Below, one piece after another: positions 12,533-24,792 of a stretch of 64,000 nucleotides of DNA. Each line of letters starts with the position of its first letter. The first letter of the stretch is position 1. The translations under genes and the position numbers were made by a program. Source of the stretch: Rutidosis leptorrhynchoides (Eukaryota; Streptophyta; Magnoliopsida; Asterales; Asteraceae); NCBI RefSeq assembly GCF_046630445.1, contig NC_092339.1:78701501-78765500 (forward strand). The letters are read 5' to 3'. A model generated the notes under the pieces. The model made no database searches. It had not been told where the DNA came from and was given only the letters and a program-made list of their open reading frames with translations.

Positions 12533-15045
12533 TGATATATATATACATATATATTACATGAATCAGTATTATTGTATTAATTATTCAAATATTAATTTAG
12601 ATTAATTGAATAAGGAATAAAACAAATACGGAATCAAAATCTGTTTCACGTTACAATCCTACTGTAAGTAATTTGATTTTTGGGCTCTATTCTTGTACAA
12701 ATCAAGATTTAATCATAAGAACAAAACAAACTTGGATAGGAATCAGTAATAGAAGAATGTATGAATTTGTTACATCTGACTTATTTTTTTTTGTTTTCTT
12801 CTTCTTGTTTGAAGAATCCTGTCTACGTTCTGTTACATGACGACTTCACAATCGTCCTTCAAATCTTGTTACTGCATAACCATGTCGACCCAATCTAGCT
12901 ACAAAACAACTTCAATTGATTCTTACCTGATTACAAATTGAATCCAATCAATGATACAAACAAATTCAGTTGCAGATCAACTTCAGCTTTATATTTCTTT
13001 ATTGTCCTTCCACTGCTCGAAATTGAATTCAATCACCGATACAAAACAAAATCTATCAGAAATAAATATCTGTAAAGCGTCCCTATTTATTACTATTTCC
13101 TGTCCTTCCTTCATCCTGCTCGAGATTCTTTGTCGATCACAATTACTAGATAACAAAGAAGTATACTGCTTAAATTGTGTAATTGAGACTTAAATTTATT
13201 GAAAAACTATATTTTGATTCCTATCTAACGGATTATATATACATATATATCCTAATATAACTGCATACAAGACACACATACTGGATATATATTTACATAC
13301 CTTCTGTTTCTTTTTCTTTTCTTGTTTGACATACACGAGCCATCTTCTTCTCTCACGACATCTTGAAACCATCATCACATACAACCGGTCACCTTAACTG
13401 CCATCAACACACCACCATGTATCCTCCTATCTCCTGTGCCCTCTTTCATGTTTGAATCGCTACCCTACAACCATAAAACACCGTTGCCATGGTTGCTCAA
13501 TCATACAACTGTTACATAATTTTCTTTTATGATTCAATCACAACTACAACCATCCACTACGAACACCCACCTTGTTTAACACCCTAAAACCATGCCACCA
13601 CGTCAAACAGGACACACTTTCATCACCTATAACCGAACCATATATCTCTCTATACTCGTTCAAAAACCAAACCAAAAGCAGCCTATTAAACCGTCATTTT
13701 TCTTTCTGCTTTACTGCTGCATACTTCTGCAGTTAATACACCATCGAAGAAACTTTAGACCACCATTGAATATTGATATTGTTGTTACAATTTTTCTGTT
13801 ATAATCAATACGAAATAAACACACAGAACCACATGTATCATCGCTGGGAAACTGCAGACGTTTCTTTTTCTTTTCTGTCAAAGACGACCAACAACCACTT
13901 GGTGATATATATAATGATTTTAGTTCATGAGATAAAAGGGCCCATTGGAGAAGTGGCAGACAAAAGTGGGCTATTATTCTTGAAATCATACGAGTAATAT
14001 ACTCATTTTGTCCATTATGATTCAACAGCAAAAAAAAACAAACATATCATTTTCCTTTGGTCCCCACTGCACTCTTTTTGCTTTCTATTTTTCTTTCCTA
14101 TCGTGAATCATCAACCCTAGTCCCCACTTTAGTTAATAATGGTAAAACAATAATTGCTGCTCTTGATCAATAAAAACCATCGAAGTAGGGTCCTGGTGGC
14201 TTCACATTGCCAACTAAAACAGAAGAAGAGGAGGCCCTTTTCATATTTTTTTCCGGGAAGAATTAGGATTTTATAAAAGTGCTATATCAATAAACGGACC
14301 ATGAGTTGTTTATTGGATTAATTGTTATTGAGATCTAAATGAGCCGTAAAAACTTAACAAGGCTGCTACTTTGGTTTTCTTTCTGTACGCGATGAAGATA
14401 ATGCTGATGTAGTTGGATGATGGGTGATAAAGTAAAGAAGATGAAGCACGTACGTAAAGTTAACAATGATGATGTTGTTTTCTATTTTAACCTGCTGCTG
14501 CATTTTATAAATTAGAAAATGTATGAAAGTGATAAGAAAAATCGATTGATACAGAATAGGGTCACCGTATTCCTATTTTTTTTATTTGGGCCGAGATTAA
14601 ATTTTCAGTTGGGCAGGAAACTGTTTTTAGGCCGAGTACTATTATTATTTTCCACTTGGGTCACAACGGTTCATGGGCTTCATCATTTATGGACTGCAAA
14701 TAAGTTGGGCCCAACGACTATCATTCTTTTATTTTAGAACGATGATGTTTAAAGGGTGATAATTAAGTTGATGATTATGATTTAATGCTACATGAAATAA
14801 CAATAATGATACGGAGGGAGAAATAATAATCACGTTGTATTATTCGGATGATGATAGTCATGATTTTAATGCACGATGTAAATGGTAGATGAAGAGATGT
14901 TTAGTTTTGATGATGATGCTAAAGAATCATGTTGAAGATGATGTTAATCGTGATCTTGAAGATGGTAGAAGTAGGATGGGATAATCAGTTTAGTACATAA
15001 TAAACAAATATTCGAACGGGGTATAACAGGAACAAACCTATGGTT

Positions 15046-15115
15046 CAAAGGTTAGGAGTGTTATCGGGTTAGCGGGACGTCGCGGGTTCAAATCCGGACT
15101 TGGGCATTTTTTTTT
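15046..15115 (+). other. tRNA-like (Pol III-style) module inside the solo LTR
   Basis: GGTTCAAATCC at 15085-15095 fits the tRNA/SINE B-box consensus GGTTCRANNCC exactly. An A-box-like GGTTAGGAGTG lies upstream (from about 15050), and a run of nine T, a Pol III terminator style signal, begins at about 15107. After the T run come 'gaggtagt' and an (ATT)n tract. The LTRs of element N have a weaker counterpart at the same relative place. It could be an old SINE embedded in the LTR family. A true tRNA gene is unlikely because I cannot fold a full cloverleaf. Confidence 0.5.
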
Positions 15116-15539
15116 AAGGACTACTTCTATGAGGTAGTATTACTATTACCATTATTATTATTAATGTTATTATTATTATTATCGTATCATTATTAGTATT
15201 AATAAGAGTATTAATATTTACAATATCATTATAATTATTATGATTAATAGTTATTATTAAGTAATAGTATTATTATCATTAATATCATTATTATTATTAA
15301 AATAAGTATTATTAATATTAATGTTATTATTATTATTATTATTACTATAGGTAAAAGTTTTATTATTATAATTATCCTATTTATTATCATTACTACTATT
15401 ATTATTATCATAACTATTAAAATTATCATTTTTAAAAATAGCATTAGTAATATTATTAGAATTATCATTACTTTTATCATTATTATCTTTATTATTATTT
15501 TTATGAATATGATTATTATTATTAAATTTATGAATATTA

Positions 15540-15551
15540 TAATTATTATTA

Positions 15552-15601
<50 letters not shown>

Positions 15602-15711
15602 TTTATTTTTAACATTAATATTATTATCATCAATACTATCATTTTTACTAATTACTAGTATCATTATTATTATTATAAGAACTATATTATTATTAACAAT
15701 ATAACTATTAA

Positions 15712-15782
<71 letters not shown>
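15540..15782. repeat. (TTA)n microsatellites in the 5.1-kb solo LTR
   Basis: Two long ATT/TTA triplet runs (about 15550-15600 and 15711-15780) within a generally triplet-like AT-rich stretch. The long Ile- and Asn-rich frames here are low-complexity artefacts. Confidence 0.9.
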
Positions 15783-15783
<1 letters not shown>

Positions 15784-15902
15784 AATAAAAATTGTTATAA
15801 AAATACTTATATATAACATATATAAAAGTATACATATAGATATAAAAATATAAACAATTGAAATAATATATATTATAACTTGTTCGATTATGACTATATG
15901 TG

Positions 15903-15905
<3 letters not shown>

Positions 15906-15989
<84 letters not shown>
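15906..15989. repeat. (TA)n microsatellite
   Basis: An uninterrupted TA array immediately before the conserved LTR block containing GTTCGTGAATC. Confidence 0.92.
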
Positions 15990-15992
<3 letters not shown>

Positions 15993-16277
15993 ATAGGTTC
16001 GTGAATCTGAGGCCAACCCTGCATTGTTCAGTTCTGTCGTATGCATATTTTTACTACAAAATATCATATGGTGAGTTTATTTGATTCCCTTTTACTCTTT
16101 ACATTTATGGGACTGAGAATACATGCGCTGTTTTTACAACTGTTTTATTAAATGCTTTTAAAATATATTTTGAACTGCGAATACATGAAATGCTTTTATA
16201 AATGTTTGACGAGATAGACACAAACAAAACATTCCTCGAATGAATTATTATGCAGACAGAAGTTCTGCGGATTATTA

Positions 16278-16463
16278 TTGAATTATGTGGACATGATAAT
16301 TGCCACCGTTGAATTATGTGGACATCATAATTGCCACTGTTGAATTATGTGGACATGATAATTGCCACCGTTGAATTATGTGGACATGATAATTGCCACC
16401 GTTGAATTATGTGGACATGATAATTGCCACCGTTGAATTATGTGGACATAATAATTGCCACCA
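16278..16463. repeat. 31-bp tandem repeat, six copies
   Basis: The unit begins TTGAATTATGTGGACATGAT and ends AATTGCCACCG. Six head-to-tail copies show only isolated differences. There are no spacers, so it is a plain minisatellite. It lies in the 3' third of the solo LTR and I did not see it in the related LTRs. Confidence 0.92.
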
Positions 16464-16842
16464 ATTGATATAAATGTTATGTATCGAGAGAATGATTTTT
16501 ATACACAGGTTATATGTATTAGTTTTTGTGCACGAGGTATGCGTACGGTTACTAAGATTTATGAAAAATGGTTTTGTACACGAGATAGGTGTACTGTATT
16601 TAAATCTTGTGGTCTATCAAAATAATGAATTTTATTGTTTATGATAAACCTATGAACTCACCAACCTTTTGGTTGACACTTTAAAGCATGTTTATTCTCA
16701 GGTATGAAAGAAACCTTCCGCTGTGCATTTGCTCAATTTAAAGATACTACTTGGAGTCATTCATGGCATATAGATGTCAGAACCTCGCAATGGGACCATC
16801 TGATGAAGACTTCGTCCAGGTGGATTAGGATGGGTCACTATA

Positions 16843-17014
16843 GTATAACCGACCATATATAACTTAAATAACATAAATATAAATGTTAGTGAAGTTAATA
16901 AAAGTTAGACTACATAAATATAATTCAGGCGGTATAACCGACCATATATAACTTAAATAACATAAATATAAATGTTAGTGAAGTTAATAAAAGTTAGATT
17001 ACATAAGTATAATT
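16843..17014. repeat. 89-bp tandem repeat, copies right of the nested solo LTR
   Basis: Same unit as at 11580-11739. GGCGGTATAACCGACC recurs after the GTATA duplication. Together with the left part it makes at least three complete units in the copia leader. Confidence 0.88.
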
Positions 17015-17126
17015 TTACTTATGATGATAATAATATGTACCTTACTAATAAATAATAGAAGATATCGTTAAAGAATTTCTTACCTTGATTAGTGACTTGT
17101 GCTTGCTTAGATAAACCTTGATTATA

Positions 17127-17149
17127 CAGAGCACTTCGTGCTGATAACG
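17127..17149 (-). other. Probable primer-binding site of the copia element
   Basis: Reading the minus strand leftward from the right LTR, the first bases are CGTTATCAGCACGAAGTGCT. TTATCAGCACGA-type sites next to plant copia 5' LTRs are common. The exact tRNA is not decided here. Confidence 0.55.
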
Positions 17150-17446
17150 TGTTATAAATCTATTAGTTTATAACTACATTTAGTATTCTATTCTTAGCAA
17201 CAAGGCTTCTTACTAATAAATATGAACAAAGAATAAAGAAGAGAAGTAGAAAACAATTTCTATTCTAAAAGAAGAAATGGAGAGAGTATATATGTGAGAA
17301 ATATATTGATAAGTGTATATATGTGCAAGTTTAAAGAGTTACTTACACCCCATATTTATACACAAAAATGGCCATACAATGTTGACTAAATCTTTGTACA
17401 AAATTGACTATCTATACATTTATTATTTATTATTATTAACATAACA
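17150..17446 (-). repeat. Copia 5' LTR (right copy)
   Basis: 297 bp, beginning TGTTATAAATC and ending CATAACA, about 98% identical by eye to 6146-6442. It is followed by the duplication ATTAT at 17447-17451. Confidence 0.9.
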
Positions 17447-17914
17447 ATTATATTTTATTTCATTATTATTATATTTATTATATTATTATAATTAAATTAA
17501 TATTATATTATATATCTTTGTTCAGTCAAAAACTAGGAAAACACATATTACGCGTACAAACTTTATAAAAGAACCTTTTTACAACTAATTTTATAAAGCT
17601 TAAGACCAAAACAGATATATATGTATTCAAATATAAAAAGTAGAATTTTTACTCATACTTTTACCCGTCAATTATTAGCAACAAGAGTACGAAATACCGG
17701 TCCATGAAAACTGTCGGCAGATATTATTGAATTCTAATTCACACGTTTTATTTTTTATATTATTATATTATTTTTATATTATTATATTATTAATTTATTA
17801 TATTATTATATTATATTATTATACTATATATATGACTCGATTCAGTTTCTGCAATCGATCATTTTACACATACATACATATATATTACTCCATAAGATCT
17901 TATCATTATTATTA

Positions 17915-17959
<45 letters not shown>

Positions 17960-19923
17960 GATTATTAAGATTATTATTATTAATCTTATATAATTATTTA
18001 TATTAGTTATGTATACACAAAATACTATGACGAAGTTCTGCTAAAATGATTTCAAACCGAGTTTTCAAATAGGTCAAAGCTAAGGAAATTATGGGTTATA
18101 GCTATGGAGGTTATGGGTAATATTCGTGGGTATTGTTTGCAAGTCAAACCTAGTGTTTATCATCTCCGTTGCGTCTACGTACTTTTCTGCAATATTGAAT
18201 CACAATATTGATACGTGAGCATTCATATCTTATCTTTTATATATTAATAGTGTGTCGATGTCTAGTGCTCGAGTATATATGTTTATGTATGCTTGTATGC
18301 TTTAATTTTGTCGTTAGATAATTTATGATGAATCACGAATTTGATACATATGCTACTGATATAAAGTATATGATATGCATGTCGTTGGAAAGCTATCGAA
18401 AAATTAATAACTTTTCATTTAGAAATCGCGTGATTTCGATGAACGGATTAAAAGATATGGCCAACTGAATTATGTTTGACGTTCATTGAAATTGTATTTG
18501 AAACTGTAAATTAATATTTAAACAACTTGTCTATGAGATTGATAAATTGGATTTTTCGATATTACTATTCGAGTAAATGAATTTCTATATAAGACAAGTC
18601 TCGTTTTACTGAATAATTATCAAAGTTGACTGTCTTATCATGTTTTAAAACTTTATAAACACTATAATCTGATTTTACAAGTATTGGAAAACTATGTGAA
18701 ATAATAAAATATTATCGATTGCCATGATAATTCAAATATAATATAGCTCCTGAAATAAATAATATTTTGAGTTTGATAAACTATAAATTCATTCAATTAT
18801 CAAGACTTATACTATGTTAATATAATAAACATGTATAGATTTAAAGATTATATTGGGTCAGGATGACTTTTGAGATGACTTTTGTTAACTTTTGCATGTC
18901 GATCTCGAGCATTAGGATTGTGATACACTATGACCTGACCTAGCTTGTTAGACATGTATTGACCAATATATGTTCTCTAGGTTGAGATCTACGGTTATTT
19001 TGCATTCTGAGTTTCGGTCACATTGCGGTGAATGACCTTATGTGGTGCTAAGGTGAGTTTCATTTGCTCCCTTTTTAATTGCTTTTGCAATCTATATTTT
19101 TGGGCTGAGAATACATGCACTGTATTTTAAACACAATGGATACAAGTACATACTAAATTCTACACCGATTTTGAACCGAAAATCCCTTAGCTTTGGTAAC
19201 TAGTAACTGCCGGTTATAAGAACCGGTGGGCGCGAATAATGGTATATGGATCCACAGGGCTTGACATCCCCGCCTGTTCCAGGTATAGAAACCCTAGCCT
19301 AAACTATAAAACAGATGTATGCTATTTGAGTTTAGTACACATTGGATGGCGTGTATTGTACATGTTGGTTGCATGTATGTTAAAACAGGGGTACTTATTA
19401 TATAGACGTTAAAGTTTAGTTACCATGGTGCTCAATCTTGTATAATATTTTGATAAACGTTTCTAGATGAAACAACTGAAATCTTGTGATCCACCTTTAT
19501 ATACAGATTATGCGCAACATTAAAACTATGAACTCACCAACCTTTGTGTTAACATTTTTAAGCATGTTTATTCTCAGGTTCCTAGAAGTCTTCCGCTGTT
19601 TGCTTATACGTTATACAAGCTATGTGCATGGAGTCATACATGCTTTATTCGTGAAAACTTTGCATTCACAAAATCATCACCATGTATCTTATTTTGACTG
19701 CATTGTCAACGGATGTAGTATTGTAAACTATTATTTACGGTGAATGTCTATATGTAGAAATCATCAGATGTCAAAAATATTGGAATTAGATATTCATTTA
19801 TGGTGTGCCTTTTCAAGAGAATACAATGTTTTCAAAACGTATCATGTAGAGGTCAATATCTCACTGTGAAATCGATGAATGATGTTTTTGTCCAAATGGA
19901 TTTGGATGGGTCATCACACTTTT

Positions 19924-20436
19924 CCTCCTGCGAACCTGACCACGGATGTTGACAAACCAGTGGTGGTTTCATGCTGCATTGCGAATACTGGTATTGTGAT
20001 TATGAAAGTGCACGTTGACACTGGTAGCAGTGTAGACGTAATGTATGAGCAATGCTTCAGTAAGTTGCCTGCAAGCATTAAGACTTTGATGAAACCTACT
20101 GCGGTTTCACTTGTTGGATTTTCATGAGAGTCAACTTAGCCTATTGGTCAGTTGGAGTTGCAAATTGAGCTAGTTGATGATCGCGATGAATTGCTAAGGC
20201 GCCAAGCTTTGTTAAATCTTTATATAATGCGAAATCAGTCGCGCTTCAATATGATTCTTGGGCGCACTGATTTGTGCATGTTTGGTGCAATACCATATAC
20301 TCTGCATGGCTTGGTTAAGTTTTCTGCTAATAAGGGAATTGGCAAGCTAACTTCTGCGGTGATAGAGCCATTTTGTGCTATGATTGTGGCAAGAGAAAGT
20401 GTAGGTGTTGAGGGGCATTCAGTCCACTCTGAATAA
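19924..20436 (+). pseudogene. Element H protease region (Tat-like Ty3/gypsy), fossil
   Basis: The first frame contains KVHVDTGSSVDVMYEQCF, the active-site motif (D-T/S-G-S/A) of retroviral-type aspartic protease with the family's usual downstream residues. The second contains the FNMILGRTDLCMFGAIPYT and LHGLVKFSANKGI segments that link protease to reverse transcriptase in Tat/Athila-lineage polyproteins. In working elements the protease matures gag and pol. Reverse transcriptase itself does not follow: the coding similarity stops near 20436. Gag of the same element lies before the solo LTR at 5474. Fossil with a few lesions. Confidence 0.75.
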
Positions 20437-21187
20437 TGTGTATATTTGTAATACAAGACTTTTGATAGAATGCTTAATCATGTTTGACCAATGATCGATA
20501 TGTTATTTTCATTTTCTGAAATTTGTATTGCGGAAAAGTAATGAATAAAGCAACGTTAGTTTCAGTGTTAGTGGTTGTTTCTATACAAAGCAAGAACACT
20601 GCGTGTGGCCACACGCAGTGATTATTTTGCAGAATACAATTGCTTAATTTTCGTAACACTGAATTAATGTTTGTGTACATATAACTAAGGCTCCACAGAT
20701 ATTTTCAATAAGATGGCATTGTTTTCGCTAAGCAATGATACAGTCTGCTTAATGCTATAATAATACGATTGTGTAATGCGAAATAACATGTTTAAAACCA
20801 AGTGATGAAATTGCCCACTTGTGTTAAATAATGAAAGTTGCGAAAGGATAAAATTTCCTAAGTATTTGATTTTGCCATAATTAGATGCTTCGCAATGCTA
20901 ATAAATTACCTAAGGATCGTTTTTTCGGACTTAGAAGATTCATAATATATAATAGATTGTTTCGCTAAAGTACATATTTATTATGTGCACAATAATAAAC
21001 GTTGGAAATTGCAAAGGACAAGTCTAAATTATGACTATATGATAAAGTAAAGCGCTATATAAATAAGACAAGTTGCAACGGCGGAACATAAAGATTTCAT
21101 TAATAAACGCGCTATGAAAACGCGTGGAATTACAAACAACACAATTTATAATTGCGGGATTAAAATTTACAATTTACTTAAGATATT
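20437..21187. other. Non-coding part of element H between protease and antisense gene
   Basis: About 750 bp without a supportable gene. It has a small inverted repeat at about 20600-20622 (CACTGCGTGTGGCCACACGCAG). The rest is AT-rich. In a complete Tat-like element the reverse transcriptase, RNase H and integrase would lie here, and none is visible. Confidence 0.6.
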
Positions 21188-22433
21188 TTAAAGCTTAAGC
21201 GCTTTAATATCTGCAAACGTAACGCCCTCGCGTTGGCTGAGCTCTTCCAATGCCGGTATGGTGATCTTTTCAACCTCTTTCTTTGCTATAGCTAGCGCTT
21301 CCCGTGCATCATCGGTTGCGCATATCTCATTCGCAATATCTGTAGGAAGTGGTTGAGTAAGGTCACCAAGCTTGCAGAGAAGGTCATGCCACTCGCAGCA
21401 AGTAGCGAGCTTGGCAGCTTGGGCGTAAGCTTGAACTTTTTCGGTAACTGGCGCTGAATCCATTACCTTATCGCCAAGTTCAGGCAGGTATTTGACAAGT
21501 TGCGAAAACTGATTTTTTGCGTATTCCGCTCTCTCTTTGAGCGTCACATTTTCATTCACAACTTTTTTCAGTTGTGCCTCAAGCTTCTGCGCTTTCCTGT
21601 GCTAAGCGTTCGCAATCTTAACCTACTTTTCATATTAGTCAGACATCTCATTGAATCGCTCAACATTGTCAACTGTCAAGCAAATAGCGTTGAAACAGTT
21701 GTGTATTCGCTATCTTTCAGCCCGAGCGAATGAGAGTTGGCGGTATTGTTGTTGTACATTTTGTGGCACAAACTTGCAAAGTTTGCGGTAGAGTTTGTTG
21801 GCTTGCTTCTCTTCTGCAGCCTCATCCGCATCTTCTTCTTCGCGGTTTGATGTTTCAACATCAGAAGGAATGCTCAAATTTTCGTTGCCAGGCTCTTCTA
21901 AGATATCATCTGGGATATCTCCAGTAATGTTGTATAGCTGTTCCGGCTCCCCTGTAGAGTCTGAAAGCACAACTAAAAAGAAATAAGCGAATACAGCAAA
22001 TTAAAGAGACGAGAATTTTAACGCAGTATAAACAATAATGCGGATGGAAATTTACTTACTTGGTTCTTGTTCGGATACAGAGCGAATACGTCTCTTGCGA
22101 GGTGTGGTAGTCCCCTCTGCTGTCGCTTTGCGCTTACCGCGGTCTTCGCCCCCAGGGATGGAGAAGGTGTTGAGAATCGGTTCATCAATAGGTATGATCT
22201 CGCCGTCGCCAGCGTTTTGGCGACGCGCTGGCCTAATCCTACTAATGTCTGCTGACCTCATCACCAGCTCAAGGTCCACCTCTGCAACATAGTACCGAAA
22301 AAAGTTATGCAACTATAAAGATAATATATAATGCGTATTTGTGTAAAACAAAAAGTATAAGCAATATACAGTTGTTGGCGGTATCGACTAAAAGCACGTC
22401 GCAATCGCCCCATAGCCAATACATGGATTGTAA
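21188..22433 (-). pseudogene. Element H antisense gene, 3' portion (spliced)
   Basis: Three minus-strand coding stretches lie here. One is Arg/Lys-rich with a basic PRKRRIRS segment (22280-22058). One is acidic, with a Glu/Asp-rich EEEDADEAAEEK run (about 21960-21710). The last is a helical, probably coiled-coil stretch of 123 codons (21559-21188). Splice-like signals fit two introns: an acceptor GTTGCAG before 22283, a donor AA|GTAAGT at about 22057, and an acceptor TGCTTTCAG at about 21961. Antisense genes downstream of pol are known in some Tat-lineage elements (Grande is the classic case). The 5' part of the gene lies beyond the G2 insertion, at 48911-49551. Product function is unknown. 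Confidence 0.55.
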
Positions 22434-22502
22434 CACCCCAGCCCGTTATACAAACGATCACGCGGAAATATCGATTAAAAAAAAATTCTTTGTGCAGGGA
22501 CT

Positions 22503-22535
22503 TGCGCGGCGCGCCAAGCTATTGCGCGGCGCGCA
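22503..22535. promoter_or_regulatory. Paired GC-rich dyads in the G2 LTR (first pair)
   Basis: TGCGCGGCGCGCC (22503-22515) and TGCGCGGCGCGCA (22523-22535) lie 7 bp apart. The second is a clean inverted repeat with 5-bp arms around GGC. The matching pair lies at about 46206-46238 in the other LTR. In element sense this pair lies close to the 3' end of the LTR. Confidence 0.6.
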
Positions 22536-23251
22536 GAATGGCCTGGACAGGCTGCTGTCCCAAAAAGTCAATTACGCAAAAAAGATTGACCACTTCCCAA
22601 CATTTTTAGACGAAACGCTTTACACCACATATGCAAATATGTAAAACTAACACGTTCCATTAATAAAAAGGGTTTTACGACACCGGGCCCACATATGCCC
22701 AAATTACCCCTTTAAGTACAAATACGAGTTTTCGACCACAAGACTTTTAATACAAAATAAAGCCGAGCATTGCGATTGGGGATACGCTACCCAATCCTAA
22801 TCAATCCAAAAGCAAGCCTTCTAAAGCAACTACGCAAGCCACTAGTTCTCACGCTACCCGAGCCACCGCATCCAAGCGAATCTATAAAAAGGTAAACAAT
22901 GGGAGGGTAAGCTAACGCTTAGTGAGTGATAATATATATTACATACATATATATGTATAAAATGGACACGCCACACAAATATCAAATACCGCATACCGAA
23001 GCATCCATGAATAAGGCAACTACACTAAGCATACCGTGCGATCTCTAAGCAACAAGCTAAAGATATCAACAAAATATAAGTTCACCAACAACGATGTGAA
23101 CAACGCCAAATAAGCTACACCCGGAGGGTTAGCTACATCACAACAATACGTCAATATATATATATATATACAACAATATATAAACGCCCAAGGTTAACCA
23201 ATCGTAAAAAGGAATGGTACTCGAATTTCCCATCGGTGTTCATAACAACCT

Positions 23252-23595
23252 TTAGTGTACAACACATATATCACTAACCCTTGGACAACACATATCCGTT
23301 TATAAAATCGTTAGTGTACAACACATATAACACTAAATTGGACAACACATATCCATTCATAAATCATTAGTGTACAACACATATAACACTAAATTGGACA
23401 ACATATATCCATTCATAAAACCGTTAATGTACAACGCATATATCACTAACTTGGACAACACATATCCATACAATAAACCGTTAGCATACAACACATATAT
23501 CGCTAACTCGGACAACATACATCCGTTCATAAAGGCCGTTAGTGTACAATGACATATATCACTAACTTGGACAACACATATCCGTTCCTACAATT
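23252..23595. repeat. 57-bp tandem repeat in the G2 LTR, about six copies
   Basis: The word TTAG(T/C)(G/A)TACA recurs at 23252, 23311, 23367, 23424, 23481 and 23539 (spacing 56-59 bp, one copy as TTAATGTACA). Most units contain TTAGTGT ... ACACTAA arms about 12 bp apart, a small hairpin. The same array is at about 47036-47380 in the other LTR. Confidence 0.9.
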
Positions 23596-24759
23596 AAATA
23601 CATTATATACATACATGTATACTTATTCCACTCACAACCACGTGTGATAACGTACACCCAAAGTGTGTACTTCGCCAAAGGTGGTCAACCAAAACGCACA
23701 ACCGTACCAATTGGACCCATACACAAGTCCATCAAATCTACCTATATATGAAGTGAGCTCTATAGCCGAGAATCACTTCACCCGACCCGCACCCATCCTA
23801 CACATACATATGCATATAGGATATTAACACTCACCTTGTCGCCTTGATGAATGCTTCCGAATAATTCGCAACTCGTCAATGGAAAGTACCTATTCCATTA
23901 TCACAATTACAACAACACACTTAGAGTGGATTTTCAAACCAACCCAATTCGATACTTAGTGCAATTTCGACCCACATGCACTTTCAAGCACAAACCGTGC
24001 CCAAACTAACCAATGATCACTAACATAAGTGAGAATGGTCCTAATATGCCAATTAAACCCAATCACAAGTGTTAAACACTTATCATTCTCAAAATCACCC
24101 ATAAAGTCAAAATCTCACCATTTACAAGTTTTGACACCAAAACGTATTTAACTCGGTTTCATACTTCAACTTAATCCATTTTAAGTTTATAAACTTTATT
24201 ACCTCGACAATTGAGTCATAATCATCAACAAAACCTAATTTTGACTCTAGTCAAAATTAGTCAACCACAAGAACCCTAATGGTCTCCAAAACATCAATAA
24301 TTACTAATACTAGTGATGATACACCATTTACAAGTCTTAAACATGGTTAAATCATTAACCAGCCCAAAACCCACCAACATCAACAATAACTAGTTACAAT
24401 TTCCCATTTCACCTCCTAAATGAGTTTTACCACTAACTAGCTCAAAACCCTAAACTTGAATATTAAATTACAAAGATGAAATTCGGAGTTTGAACTTACC
24501 AATACCGCCAAAATGATGCTGTTGACGAGTAGAGCAACTTTAATACTTGAGAATTGACCCGAATCAAACTTCTTCTTCTCCAAATGGAGCTTTCTCACAC
24601 TTGAAATGGGTTTCTCACTCTAGGGTTTGATGAGTGAAATGTGATCCAAAATGATCAATGGATCAGTTTTGATGACCCCAAACCGACCCCAAGTGAAAAG
24701 ACCAAAGTACCCCTCATTTAAACCCTTTAAAAATGCTGAAAATTGCATCAGCAGCAATC

Positions 24760-24792
24760 GGAGCACCGCTCCAAATGGTGGAGCGCCGCTCC
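24760..24792. promoter_or_regulatory. Paired GC-rich dyads in the G2 LTR (second pair)
   Basis: GGAGCACCGCTCC (24760-24772) and GGAGCGCCGCTCC (24780-24792) each have 5-bp arms around a three-base centre, 7 bp apart. They are also present at about 48574-48608 in the other LTR. In element sense they lie some 300 bp into the LTR, in U3. Confidence 0.6.

Larger units (their letters stand above)
11740..16842 (+). mobile_element. Very long (5.1 kb) solo LTR of a gypsy family nested in the copia element
   Basis: It begins TGTGACGACCCGG and ends GGATGGGTCACTATA, which aligns with the GGATGGGTCATCACA end of the solo LTR at 19918. The target duplication GTATA lies at 11735-11739 and 16843-16847. Shared LTR landmarks include GTTCGTGAATC near 15995, 'gagaatacatgcgctg' near 16117, 'gaactcaccaacctt' near 16653 and 'cttccgctgtgcatttgctc' near 16715. 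It is about 2 kb longer than its relatives, largely because of AT-rich and low-similarity sequence between about 12000 and 15000. Contents: (TA)n and (TTA)n runs, a tRNA-like module and a 31-bp tandem array. No coding sequence is evident. Confidence 0.82.
6146..17446 (-). mobile_element. Ty1/copia retrotransposon (minus strand), nested and broken
   Basis: It is bounded by two 297-bp LTRs and flanked by the exact 5-bp duplication ATTAT (6141-6145 and 17447-17451). The primer-site side is next to the right LTR and the polypurine side next to the left LTR, so the element reads right to left. Integrase, reverse transcriptase and RNase H remnants appear in copia order on the minus strand. The LTRs differ at about 5 of 297 positions by eye, which at usual plant rates suggests several hundred thousand years. 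It is interrupted by a 5.1-kb solo LTR (11740-16842) and carries further internal lesions (more than a handful). Confidence 0.88.
5474..19918 (+). mobile_element. Solo LTR of an X-related gypsy family, split by a copia element
   Basis: The left part (5474-6145) begins TGTGATGACCCGG. The right part (17452-19918) ends in GGGTCATCACA. The 5-bp duplication CTTTT lies at 5469-5473 and again at 19919-19923, so this is a single LTR inserted into the gag-pro region of element H. It left no internal region, which is the usual outcome of LTR-LTR recombination. Removing the nested copia element leaves about 3.1 kb of LTR, clearly related to the LTR at 706-3630. Confidence 0.85.

Noticed and set aside
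13380-14000. Possible captured host exon in the 5.1-kb solo LTR
   Set aside because: Less AT-biased, with short frames (13592-13804, 13711-14031), but no protein family recognised and no splice logic. Kept only as a low-interest query about LTR length.
14811-14823. Stowaway-like end (TACGGAGGGAG)
   Set aside because: Only one end is present. No partner inverted repeat or TA duplication was found nearby.
15244-16024. Long Ile-rich and Asn-rich minus-strand frames
   Set aside because: They are translations of (TTA)n, (TA)n and related low-complexity DNA in the solo LTR. No codon structure beyond the repeat.
16278-16463. CRISPR-like repeat array
   Set aside because: The 31-bp units are head to tail without spacers, and the genome is a plant nuclear one.
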